Shown piece after piece: positions 26,762 to 34,982 of a DNA stretch of 45,627 nucleotides. Numbering within the stretch: position 1 is the first letter of the stretch; each line of letters begins with the position of its first letter. Origin of the DNA: Anaeromicrobium sp. (GTDB lineage Bacteria; Bacillota; Clostridia; Peptostreptococcales; Thermotaleaceae); NCBI RefSeq assembly GCF_025210435.1, contig NZ_JAOART010000145.1:1-45627 (forward strand), in the 5' to 3' direction. Position numbers and translations under genes: made by a program. The notes under the pieces were generated by a model, which saw only the letters and a list, made by a program, of their open reading frames with translations, ran no database searches and was not told the DNA's origin.

Positions 26762-26945
26762 CTTTCGTGAAAATCAACTACTATAATTAGAAATAACTAT
26801 CTTATACAATAGATAATACACTTTGTTTTAGGAATGTTCAAAACATAAATTGGTCAATTTTATAAATAAACATAAATAATACCCATTAAAACTATGTAAA
26901 TTTTGTGTAACACCATCCTTCCTTTTATTTGTTTTAAAAACAAAA

Positions 26946-26980
26946 TAAGGGTAGAGGAATATAATTTCCTACTACCCTAT
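26946..26980 (-). terminator. Terminator after the LRR gene region
   Basis: AGGGTAG-AGGAA ... TTCCT-A-CTACCCT hairpin with a short T-rich tail on the minus strand. It closes transcription from the LRR gene before the activator's promoter region. The rest of 26762-26945 shows no gene. Confidence 0.55.
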
Positions 26981-26984
26981 TATT

Positions 26985-27071
26985 TTACTTAATTCCGTCT
27001 TCAACATAATCAATATTATCAAATTTTGAAAATTGAGGTAAAAAAGCTAACTCTACAACTCCTGTTTTCAT
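26985..27071 (-). pseudogene. Coding-like tail in another frame after the LRR stop
   Basis: An open frame of 28 codons (MKTGVVELAFLPQF ... EDGIK) begins at 27071 without a ribosome site. It extends upstream in-frame as far as a TAA near 27117, overlapping the LRR 3' end. It could be the displaced C-terminus of a longer ancestral LRR protein or a separate remnant. Low confidence. Confidence 0.3.
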
Positions 27072-27085
27072 ATTATTCCAATCTT

Positions 27086-28747
27086 TTAATGTTCTAGAAC
27101 AGCCGTATAGTTCCCATCTTTATCTTTTGTTAGGTTAAAATTCCTACTTTCAAGTTTGTCATAATAATGGCTAATAGGATTGTAATTCTTTATCTTATAT
27201 TCATCCAGCATTAACTCTCTCAAATTCACAAGATTTTTTAATGGCTTTATATCATATATTTCATTGTATTTAATATCTAGGTTTCTTAATTGTATAAGAT
27301 TGCTCAATGAACTTATATCACTTATTCCATTATCGCTAATATCAATAGAATTTAGATTTTGTAAATTACTTACTACAGATATGTCTTTTATTTTATTGCC
27401 TCCAACGCCTAAATACGTTAAATTTATTAGGTTTTTTATTGGCTTTATATTATCTATTTCATTATCCCTTAAATTTAAGACCTGTAATTTCGGAAGATTG
27501 CCTATTGAATCTATATTAGTTATTTGATTTTTACTAATTTCTAGTGACTGTAAATTTTCTAAATCACGAAGTACAGATATATCAGTTATATGGTTTCCAT
27601 CTAAGTATAAATCAGTCAAATTCTCACACTTTTTTAGTGGCTCAATATTACTTACTTTATTATTATATAAAATTAGAGATTTTAAATTAACGAGATTTCT
27701 TAATGATCTTATGTCAACTATATCATTATTATTAAAAGAATCATGTTCATAATTACCAAGTCTTAATGACGTTAAATTTACAAGTTTTCTCAATGCCCCT
27801 ATATCATTTACTTTATTATTTCCTATATCTAAATCAGTTAAATTTATAAGGTTTCTTAACGAATTTATATTTTGTATGTCATTCCCTGAAATACCCAGAA
27901 CCCTTAGATTGGTCATTTTTGTCAATGGTTCTATATTGCTTATTTTGTTATCATCAACGTACAATACTTCCAGTCTAGTTAAGTTTTTTAAGGGTGTTAT
28001 ATCCTTTACTTTTCTATTATATCCTATCCTTAAGTCAACTAAATTCTCAAGACTTTTTAATGGAGAAATATCTTCTATTTGATTGCCACCTATGCCCAAA
28101 TAATATATCTTAACTAAATTACTTAGTGGTTCTATGTCTTTTATATTGTTACCGTGTATGTCTAACCACGCCACATTAGTTAGGTTTTCTAACGGTTTTA
28201 TATTGTTTATTTTATTAGAATCCAAACTTATATTAATCAAAGAACTCATTTCTTTTAATGGATCTAAATTACTTATATTATTATAATCTAAATTTAAGTG
28301 CTCTAAGTCAACCAAATTTTTTAATAACCTGACATCATCTATTTCATTGTGTGAAAGATTCAAACTCAATAAATTATTAAGATTTTTCAAGTGTTTTATA
28401 TTGCATATTTTATTATTGCTCATTTCCAAATATTTTAAATTCACGAAACATTCCATTCCTTCTAGATTGCTAATATTCTGATTATTTATCACCAATTCTT
28501 CAATATCACTGACCTCGTCTTTATACATGTCACCTACAGGTTTATTTATTGCATTTCTTATTGCTTTTTCTAAATTTTCATCTGGAAAATGAATATGCTC
28601 ACAATTCTCCCTAATTGCAGGTATTACAATGGTAACTTCTGTATCTAATGTTATATCTTGTGCATGAATGTTCAATGCCGTATTGCTTAACAATGTTATT
28701 ATTACGCACATTGTCAATACACCTGACTTTATTATTGTTTTCTTCAT
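27086..28747 (-). CDS. Secreted leucine-rich-repeat protein (SDS22/internalin-like)
   Basis: 553 residues. A signal peptide (KKTIIKSGVLTMCVIITLLS) ends near NIHAQ. A short region with PDENLEKAIRNAI follows, as at the start of internalin-type repeats. Then come about 20 repeats of 22 residues of the type L-x2-L-x-L-x2-N-x-I-x-(D/N)-I-x-(P/S)-L. One repeat near residue 330 carries a short insertion (EHDSFNNN). No LPxTG, SLH or GW anchor is seen, so it is secreted or held by other means. AGGAGG precedes the ATG at 28747. LRR proteins bind protein partners; the target is unknown. The gene is bounded by a mobile element 126 bp upstream, suggesting recent arrival or an unstable region. Confidence 0.88.
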   Translation of the reverse strand: MKKTIIKSGVLTMCVIITLLSNTALNIHAQDITLDTEVTIVIPAIRENCEHIHFPDENLEKAIRNAINKPVGDMYKDEVSDIEELVINNQNISNLEGMECFVNLKYLEMSNNKICNIKHLKNLNNLLSLNLSHNEIDDVRLLKNLVDLEHLNLDYNNISNLDPLKEMSSLINISLDSNKINNIKPLENLTNVAWLDIHGNNIKDIEPLSNLVKIYYLGIGGNQIEDISPLKSLENLVDLRIGYNRKVKDITPLKNLTRLEVLYVDDNKISNIEPLTKMTNLRVLGISGNDIQNINSLRNLINLTDLDIGNNKVNDIGALRKLVNLTSLRLGNYEHDSFNNNDIVDIRSLRNLVNLKSLILYNNKVSNIEPLKKCENLTDLYLDGNHITDISVLRDLENLQSLEISKNQITNIDSIGNLPKLQVLNLRDNEIDNIKPIKNLINLTYLGVGGNKIKDISVVSNLQNLNSIDISDNGISDISSLSNLIQLRNLDIKYNEIYDIKPLKNLVNLRELMLDEYKIKNYNPISHYYDKLESRNFNLTKDKDGNYTAVLEH

Positions 28748-29110
28748 AAATCCTCCTCTTGTGTCATTAGTTAATACCATATTACCATTTTTTAGCATAT
28801 ATTTGAATATATTACATCAATTTTACTACAACTAAAAAAAATGGAAAAGGTGAAATATATGGTATATATCTCTCTGACCTACGTACAGTGATTAGTGTAT
28901 TTTATGAATAAAATCTATAATTTGTAACTACCTTCACTCTAAAGTTTTCGCTCCTTGACTTGAACTATTATATTATTGTTAAATAGAAGGATTTCTATCA
29001 CTTTTATTCCTTTTTAGAAAAATAATGGAAATAGATAGAGTTACAAATACCCTATCATGGCCATATCCAATGTTAAATTTAACCATAAATTCTAAAATAA
29101 CTAGACTTTA

Positions 29111-30193
29111 TCATATGTCATAGAGTATAAAATTGAATTTTAGCTTATACTTTCTTATATTTGAGCCATAACACTTATTAAGCCATTTTAGACCGCTGCT
29201 AAACAAACTATAGATTCTAATAACTCTGTTCTTAATTTTCTTCGTGGTTCCTATAATTTTACTTTTCTTATTTTTAGAACAATCTGCTCCCAATATAACC
29301 ATCCATGTGTAGGCTATACATAGACATAAATACAGGTTTTTGAAATATACAATGCTATCTGACCATGTATTTTCCATGCGAAATTCCTTAGATTTTAAAT
29401 CTCTAAACATTTCTTCTATAATAAATCTCTTTTTATATTCTAAAATACACCTTTTGCTATCCATATTACTTGCTATATACCAAGTATCTTCGGAATCTTC
29501 TGCTTTACACACAACTAAATTACAATTATATTCTTTTGCACTTAGTAGAATATTATTAAAATGCTTTGTCCCTTTTTTCAATGGTCTTATGTCTTGTAGT
29601 TTATTGATTTTATCTTTACTATCTATTTTTATAATCATATCTTTCGTGCATCTTATGCAATACTTCCAGACCAAATCATCTATAAACTTGAACAAATCAA
29701 TACTTTTAAAGAATCTATCTTCTAGCAATATAATTTCATAATCATAAGGTTTGAAAATTTGATAAAGATCCTTTATAGCTTCTTTTATATGAGAAAAATC
29801 TTTATTGTTAGCTTCATTATATTTAAATATCCTATACCACAGGGTGATTGCCCTTTTGCCTACTTTCAATGAAAACTTTAATATTAAAAATCTATCATCA
29901 ATGGTTGAATGATCAAATATTATAATAACTTTGTTGCATTTACTACTCTTCACATATTTTCTAATTAAATCTTCAATGAAAAATCCGTATAAATAATCTG
30001 GATTTATAGGTGAAGACCTAAAAAATCTATATATTCTTTTAATTTTACTTTCTTCAGTTGCATCTGTGAAACTATCTTTAAGTTTTTTAGATATATCAGA
30101 AATAACAACTGATTCTGCTAATATTATTCCAATAATTATATATACTAGGTTTTTCAACCTTTTTGGCGTTATGGATAAAATTGCATATAGCAT
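29111..30193 (-). CDS. IS4-family DDE transposase
   Basis: 360 residues, intact. The catalytic residues are in IIIFDHSTIDD (first D), IILLEDRFF (second D) and RFIIEEMFRDLKS, the Y/R-(2)-E-(3)-R/D-(2)-K-like signature holding the E. The basic C-terminus is usual. The ATG at 30193 has no strong ribosome site, typical for transposases kept at low expression. A 60-base palindrome upstream may lower expression from outside transcription. Confidence 0.85.
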   Translation of the reverse strand: MLYAILSITPKRLKNLVYIIIGIILAESVVISDISKKLKDSFTDATEESKIKRIYRFFRSSPINPDYLYGFFIEDLIRKYVKSSKCNKVIIIFDHSTIDDRFLILKFSLKVGKRAITLWYRIFKYNEANNKDFSHIKEAIKDLYQIFKPYDYEIILLEDRFFKSIDLFKFIDDLVWKYCIRCTKDMIIKIDSKDKINKLQDIRPLKKGTKHFNNILLSAKEYNCNLVVCKAEDSEDTWYIASNMDSKRCILEYKKRFIIEEMFRDLKSKEFRMENTWSDSIVYFKNLYLCLCIAYTWMVILGADCSKNKKSKIIGTTKKIKNRVIRIYSLFSSGLKWLNKCYGSNIRKYKLKFNFILYDI

Positions 30194-30232
30194 TTTTTCT
30201 AATTCTGTGGTAATATATTCTTAGTTATTTGT

Positions 30233-30292
30233 CATAGTCAAGCTCCTTCCATATAAGTTTTGCAAAACTTACATGGAAGGAGCTTGACTATG
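30233..30292. repeat. 60-bp palindrome upstream of the transposase
   Basis: 29-base arms around a GC centre with a single mismatch; in minus-strand RNA that mismatch becomes a G-U pair, so the stem is fully paired. On the plus strand it is followed by T7. Lying 40 bases before the transposase ATG, it could block read-through transcription or hide the start codon in external transcripts. Confidence 0.8.
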
Positions 30293-30391
30293 ATTTTTTT
30301 CTATACTTTTTTGATGATAATTTAAACCTTGGATAACAATTCCTTTTTACTCTCCGTAGGTCAGATTATAAGATAATAGATTTTATTTTGA

Positions 30392-31078
30392 TTATAATTT
30401 AGAATATTTCTCAACATATAATATACATAAAATCAGACACATGAAAGAAAGAAATAGATAAATTATTTCTACGTAATACTTTCTCCAAAATCTAAAGAAT
30501 CTTATATATAATTTCACTTTAAATTCTTTCAATTTATTTGTGTCATCTATAGATGATAGCACCTCACAAGAATTTAATTCCTCATTAAATTCAAAGTTAT
30601 CTATACCTCCGCACATATCAAGAATTAACTCTTTAGTAGTATTTCCCCTTAGTCTTGTGTTCTCATCAATTACCTCTACTTTTTTAGGGTATATAATCAT
30701 ACTAGGAACACTATCATTTTCATTATTATTCAAGTAATTTATATCTACTTGTCCAAAGTATATATTAACTTCTTCTTTAGCTTTCTCACTCCATAGTGTA
30801 AGTTCAACTCTAACATATTCTCTATCTACCGGAATTTTAACTCCTGTTTGTAAGTTGTACCAGTAATACTCATCAAAATTCATATATGGAGAATGAAAAG
30901 AAGAAATATTTTCTCTGCCTTTAACCAACAAATTAGGAGCATTAATGATATAATCAAAATACCTTTCTGCTTCTTCCTCTAAATTATTATTAGCCCCTAA
31001 ATATATCTCATTACTTATTTCAATGTTTTCGAATGGCAACGGCAACCCAATCAAAATCTGATAAGTATCTCTATGTGC
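30392..31078 (-). pseudogene. C-terminal part of a membrane protein, separated by an in-frame TAG
   Basis: About 228 codons continue in the same frame directly after the TAG at 31079-31081. The soluble part (about 170 residues, with GLPLPFENIEIS and an IYFGQVDINYL stretch) ends in one membrane helix (YVEIIYLFLSFMCLILCILY). No ATG or ribosome site lies near its beginning; the first usable codon is a TTG at 31054. It therefore looks like the back half of one gene broken by a nonsense mutation. Its function is not recognised. Confidence 0.6.
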
Positions 31079-31642
31079 CTATTTCATTATCTTTACTTTT
31101 AATAATTGACCAGCAATTAGTAGTGTATTGATTTCATTTATATTATTGGCATTAAGTACTTCAAACTGACTGGGCAAATTGCTAGATTTTTTAATATTAT
31201 TTAATTTATCGAGAAGCATCATGAATCCTATTAGAATAGCTACTCCTACAGTAATAAAGGTTACTACAAATCCATATTCATATTTGCTAAATGTCAATGG
31301 ATAAGATAACAATAAAATACTTTCCCATATAATTATAACAACAAATAATGAAAAAATTGCTAACTTAATTATGCTATCATTTGCACTAGCTGTACTATTA
31401 TATAGGTTTCTATATATGTTAAATAACGAACAAAATTCTGTTTCCTTATCAATATCATCATATCTTCTTAAAGTTCTTTGAAATTTTTCCATTTCCCATA
31501 ATATCTCTCTCAGCTTTTGTATATTATGTTGTCTGTTTATAGATATGAAAATTGTGACCAGCCCAACTATAGTCGCAATGCTTGAAGTTATACCAAATGC
31601 TATTGTCAAAAGATTACTAAAGTTCAATAGTTTCATTTTCAT
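31079..31642 (-). CDS. N-terminal part of the interrupted membrane protein, 187 residues
   Basis: Three membrane helices: about 10-32, 88-112 and 122-146. A charged segment lies between the first and second (NRQHNIQKLREILWEMEKFQ). The gene ends at a TAG, after which the frame stays open for 228 more codons, giving an ancestral protein of about 416 residues with four helices and a soluble domain before the last. GGGGATGAAAATGA-like purine sequence precedes the start. No family recognised. It lies between an IS4 element and an IS3 remnant. Confidence 0.6.
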   Translation of the reverse strand: MKMKLLNFSNLLTIAFGITSSIATIVGLVTIFISINRQHNIQKLREILWEMEKFQRTLRRYDDIDKETEFCSLFNIYRNLYNSTASANDSIIKLAIFSLFVVIIIWESILLLSYPLTFSKYEYGFVVTFITVGVAILIGFMMLLDKLNNIKKSSNLPSQFEVLNANNINEINTLLIAGQLLKVKIMK

Positions 31643-31942
31643 CCCCTACCCTTTTTTATTGTTTATTCCATCTCTATTTTTATAAATTTATTTCTATTTT
31701 TAATATTTTACTAACACCAATTGTGTTTATACATTTTCATTCTAACTCATTCTTTCTAATAAATTGCCCCCAGTAATTACTGCTCCTAGTTACCAATATA
31801 CTACATATACAAGATAATCTAGACTATATATCTTGTTTATTAATGTATCTACGGATTAACCCCTTTATTTTGGACAAAAACTCATTAATTCTTCTCTTTT
31901 CATAGTATTCCTTTAAGTTTTTCTCCAAAATAAAAGATTTAA

Positions 31943-32690
31943 CTATAATCTGATTACTTGCTTCTTTTCCTTGTTTTCTTTCCAATTTTCAAAATATTCA
32001 CTAGGACATAAGTACCCTATTGATCCATGTATTCTAACCTTATTATAATATTTCACATACTGATCTATAAGCTTCGGCATAAAATTCATACTCATTTTTA
32101 GATATGCATTCTTCTTCTAATAATCTATGAAATGATTATATATATGCATTTTTATTTGGTGTTTTACACGGTATTCTTTCATGCTCTATATTCATACCTA
32201 TACATTCTTTTTCAAACTTTTTACTAATAAATTATGGCCCATTATCAGACCTGATTATTAATGGTATTTCATTTAATAATATATCGCTCTTTATTAAAGC
32301 TCTCTTTAGGCTAACTATTACATCTTCAGCCTTACAGCTACGGCCTATATGATAATACGTAGAAAAATCTGTCTCCTCCATTTATGTATCCATACTTTAT
32401 ATCTACTTCCCATAGGATATTAGAAGCTTTTACAGTTCTATTAATAGCTATTCTTTTCTTTAGAGTATTTCTCTATGGTTTTAATACTTTTAATTCTTTG
32501 CATAAAAGGTTTACTTTATTGAATCCTTTTATCATAACTCCTTTTCTACCTTTAAATGTATCGTTATTTTCAACTTTGTCTATATGTATATTTAATTCAT
32601 CTGAAATTTTCTTTTTTAACTTTAGCTTATGGTATTCGGAAACAAAGTAATCAAATGAGATCAGCTAAGGCTTTACTTCAGTATCATATA
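31943..32690 (-). pseudogene. Decayed IS3-type transposase (integrase core)
   Basis: Broken in several frames, but fragments are recognisable: ASNILWEVDIKYGYING, SCKAEDVIVSLKRAL, IPLIIRSDNGP, then a stop, and finally IDQYVKYYNKVRIHGSIGYL, the end of an IS3/IS150 integrase core. Stops and frameshifts interrupt it at least three times, so it is dead. Between 31643 and 31942 I see no gene. Confidence 0.75.
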
Positions 32691-32831
32691 CTACATTCAT
32701 TACACCTACTGATTTCATTTCTATACAATTAAGATAAATATGTATGTTATTCCGAAAAATAATAATAATACAAAATTTGAACTGGTCATAATTTTTTTAT
32801 CTCCATTCTGTGTCTCTTTAAATCACTTGAT

Positions 32832-33914
32832 TTATGGTCTTTTATTGTCAAGCCTTTTTTCTATATAATAGAATAACTCTTCAATTTTATCTTTATGACC
32901 TAATAAGTACGGTCTTTTACTACTGTATTTTTCATAATATTTATCTGTCATTTCTTTATTAACCCTACTGTCTTTTGCATAGCGAATTATTGCGGCAACT
33001 GAATGATATATGTTTGGAGAATTATTTTCAATCACTCCTCTTGCCCAACTTTCTGTTTCTGAAGACAATCCACTCAAATATCCAAGTTTATCATTTCTAT
33101 TTCCATTTTCTCTCACATTTTCTTCTTTCTTCTTAACTTCACCTTTTTTAATAACAATTTCTTTGTCATTGGCACTAACTCCATCAAGAGCTGCTTTTGC
33201 TAATTTATCAGCAATCTCATTATATACGTCTCCTGAATGGGCTTTTACCTTTACAAAGGTAATATTAACTTGCTTCATTTTTTCTACCATATACTCATAA
33301 TATTTTTTAGTATAATCATTTTTTCTTTTCCATGTTCCCTTAGCCCAATGTTCTAAACCTTTATAATCATAATATATTTCTATATCCTTATAATTATTTT
33401 TTATTGCAAATTGAACAGCTCTCATTGCTCCTACCATCTCACCAGCAACATTTCTTAACAGAACTGCTCCCTTATCACTTCCTACTCCATTTGCCTTATG
33501 AACTATACTTCCATTTAATACAACTACGTACCCATAGGCATAATTAGCTATGCCTTGTCTAAAACTACCGTCAACATATATTTTTAAAATATTAGCCCTT
33601 TGTATATTATTAGCATTATTAATATTTATATCTTTACCTTGAATTTTCTCAGTCTTATTTCTCTGTTTTACAAGTTTGATACTTTCAGCAGGTTTATGTT
33701 TAAGTAAGTAAGGACATTTCTTAACTAAATCATCAGACTTTAAACCCACGTCAGATGCTAAATAACCTATAGCTTCGTCTATTGTTTTAAAACTTTTATA
33801 CTTAGCTCCTTTATATGCTTCAACTACCCCTTTGCAATCATCCCAATTTATGTATATATTAGGCAACACACCTCTTCCTTCGGCTACTGCATAATATTTT
33901 TTCTTTTTTGCCAT
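32832..33914 (-). CDS. RNase H with N-terminal viroplasmin (hybrid-binding) domain
   Basis: 360 residues. The N-terminal 45 form the caulimovirus viroplasmin/RNase H1 hybrid-binding domain (KKYYAVAEGR, then KGAKYKSFKT). Residues about 110-245 are the RNase H core with the D-E-D-D residues in IYVDGSF, AGEMVGAM, YYDYKGL and NEIADKLAKAA. The C-terminal ~110 residues are an extra domain (YLSGLSSETESWARG ... KRPYLLGHKDKIEELF) not needed for RNase H1 activity, perhaps nucleic-acid binding. It removes RNA from RNA-DNA hybrids. ATG at 33914 with GGGAG 8 bases before it. Confidence 0.88.
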   Translation of the reverse strand: MAKKKKYYAVAEGRGVLPNIYINWDDCKGVVEAYKGAKYKSFKTIDEAIGYLASDVGLKSDDLVKKCPYLLKHKPAESIKLVKQRNKTEKIQGKDININNANNIQRANILKIYVDGSFRQGIANYAYGYVVVLNGSIVHKANGVGSDKGAVLLRNVAGEMVGAMRAVQFAIKNNYKDIEIYYDYKGLEHWAKGTWKRKNDYTKKYYEYMVEKMKQVNITFVKVKAHSGDVYNEIADKLAKAALDGVSANDKEIVIKKGEVKKKEENVRENGNRNDKLGYLSGLSSETESWARGVIENNSPNIYHSVAAIIRYAKDSRVNKEMTDKYYEKYSSKRPYLLGHKDKIEELFYYIEKRLDNKRP

Positions 33915-34077
33915 ATGTTTCACTCCCTTATCCTATTATTATACAACAAACTACCAATTTCTTCTAAATCAATTCCTATATGCGAAAACCCAACCTCTAA
34001 GTCCCTGAATTTCCCCCACCTCTTAAAAATAACAATTCATATGAAAAACTTCACTTATATTTTTGTCCGAAAAACAA

Positions 34078-34115
34078 AAACACACCTTTTATCTAGCTAG
34101 ATAAAAGGTGTGTTT
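34078..34115 (-). terminator. Perfect-palindrome terminator of the YebC-family gene
   Basis: A 38-base perfect palindrome centred on CTAGCTAG with T-rich flanks on the minus strand (TTTTTGTTTTT), 33 bases after the stop. Confidence 0.85.
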
Positions 34116-34147
34116 ATCATTCAAAACCCAATAAAATGTTCCTATGA

Positions 34148-34873
34148 TTATTCTTCAGGCATGTCCCAGTTGTGATAAATTTGTTGAATGTCATCATCAT
34201 CCTCAAGCATGTCTATAAGCTTATTCATGGCCTTTGCTTGCTCTTCACTATCAAGAGCCGTCATAGTTTGAGGAATCATACTTACATCTGCTTCTAAGAA
34301 TTTATATCCAGCAGTTTCTAGGGCATCCTTTACTTCATAAAAATCTTCTGGTGCCGTTAATACTTCGTAGATGCTTTCATCATCTACTATAAAATCTTCA
34401 GCTCCAGCTTCTAAGGATGCTTCCATTAGGGCATCTTCGTCTACTCCATCTTTTTCAATTAGGATTTGACCTTTTCTATCAAACATGAAAGATACACACC
34501 CAGGAGTTCCTAGATTCCCTCCATTTTTATCGAAATAGTACTTCATATTACTTCCCGTTCTATTTCTATTATCCGTTAAAGTCTCTACTATTACTGCTAT
34601 ACCGTTTATACCATAACCTTCATAGGAAATTCTTTCAAAGTTATCTCCATCATTTCCACCTACACCCTTTTTTACAGCTCTTTTTATATTATCATTTGGC
34701 ATATTGATGGCTCTTGCCTTATCTATGGCATTTTTTAAAGAAGCATTATATTCTGGGTCTCCCCCACCTTCTCTTGCTGCAACTGTTATAAATCTTGCAT
34801 ACTTTGTAAATATTTTTGCTCTTTTAGCATCTTGTTTATTTTTTCTATTTTCAATAGTACCGTGTCTACCCAC
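34148..34873 (-). CDS. yebC: YebC/PmpR (TACO1) family protein
   Basis: About 242 residues. The N-terminus [20 protein letters not shown], then [11 protein letters not shown] and [13 protein letters not shown], then [10 protein letters not shown], are the standard motifs of the family. Members either bind DNA as regulators or promote translation of proline-rich stretches on the ribosome. The start is a GTG at 34873 with AGGGAGTG 6 bases before it, giving the usual M-G-R-H-G N-terminus; the frame is open to 34882. Confidence 0.92.
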   Translation of the reverse strand: MGRHGTIENRKNKQDAKRAKIFTKYARFITVAAREGGGDPEYNASLKNAIDKARAINMPNDNIKRAVKKGVGGNDGDNFERISYEGYGINGIAVIVETLTDNRNRTGSNMKYYFDKNGGNLGTPGCVSFMFDRKGQILIEKDGVDEDALMEASLEAGAEDFIVDDESIYEVLTAPEDFYEVKDALETAGYKFLEADVSMIPQTMTALDSEEQAKAMNKLIDMLEDDDDIQQIYHNWDMPEE

Positions 34874-34942
34874 GAAAATCACTCCCTACATCTTATGTAA
34901 CATTGTAATTTTACCATAAATAAAAAAAGTAGTAAACGTTAT

Positions 34943-34973
34943 AAAAGGCTAAAACAAAATGTTTTAGCCTTTT
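34943..34973 (-). terminator. Terminator of the TAXI-TRAP operon
   Basis: AAAAGGCTAAAAC ... GTTTTAGCCTTTT hairpin, 10 bases after the permease stop codon at 34983. Confidence 0.85.
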
Positions 34974-34982
34974 ATATCATAT

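Larger units (their letters stand above)
28873..30365 (-). mobile_element. IS4-type insertion sequence with 11-bp terminal inverted repeats
   Basis: The ends are TCTGACCTACG (28873-28883) and CGTAGGTCAGA (30355-30365), a perfect 11-bp inverted pair bracketing one transposase gene; total 1,493 bp. I could not identify a convincing target-site duplication, so the boundaries may be off by a few bases or the duplication may have decayed. Confidence 0.75.

Noticed and set aside
29340-29741. 133-codon plus-strand frame within the IS4 transposase
   Set aside because: Antisense shadow of the transposase; no start signals and no recognisable domain.
31079-31081. TAG as pyrrolysine or general recoding
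   Set aside because: Other genes in the window end normally in TAG, and no pyrrolysine machinery is seen.
32384-32650. 88-codon plus-strand frame in the IS3 remnant
   Set aside because: The minus strand carries recognisable integrase fragments; the plus frame is their complement.
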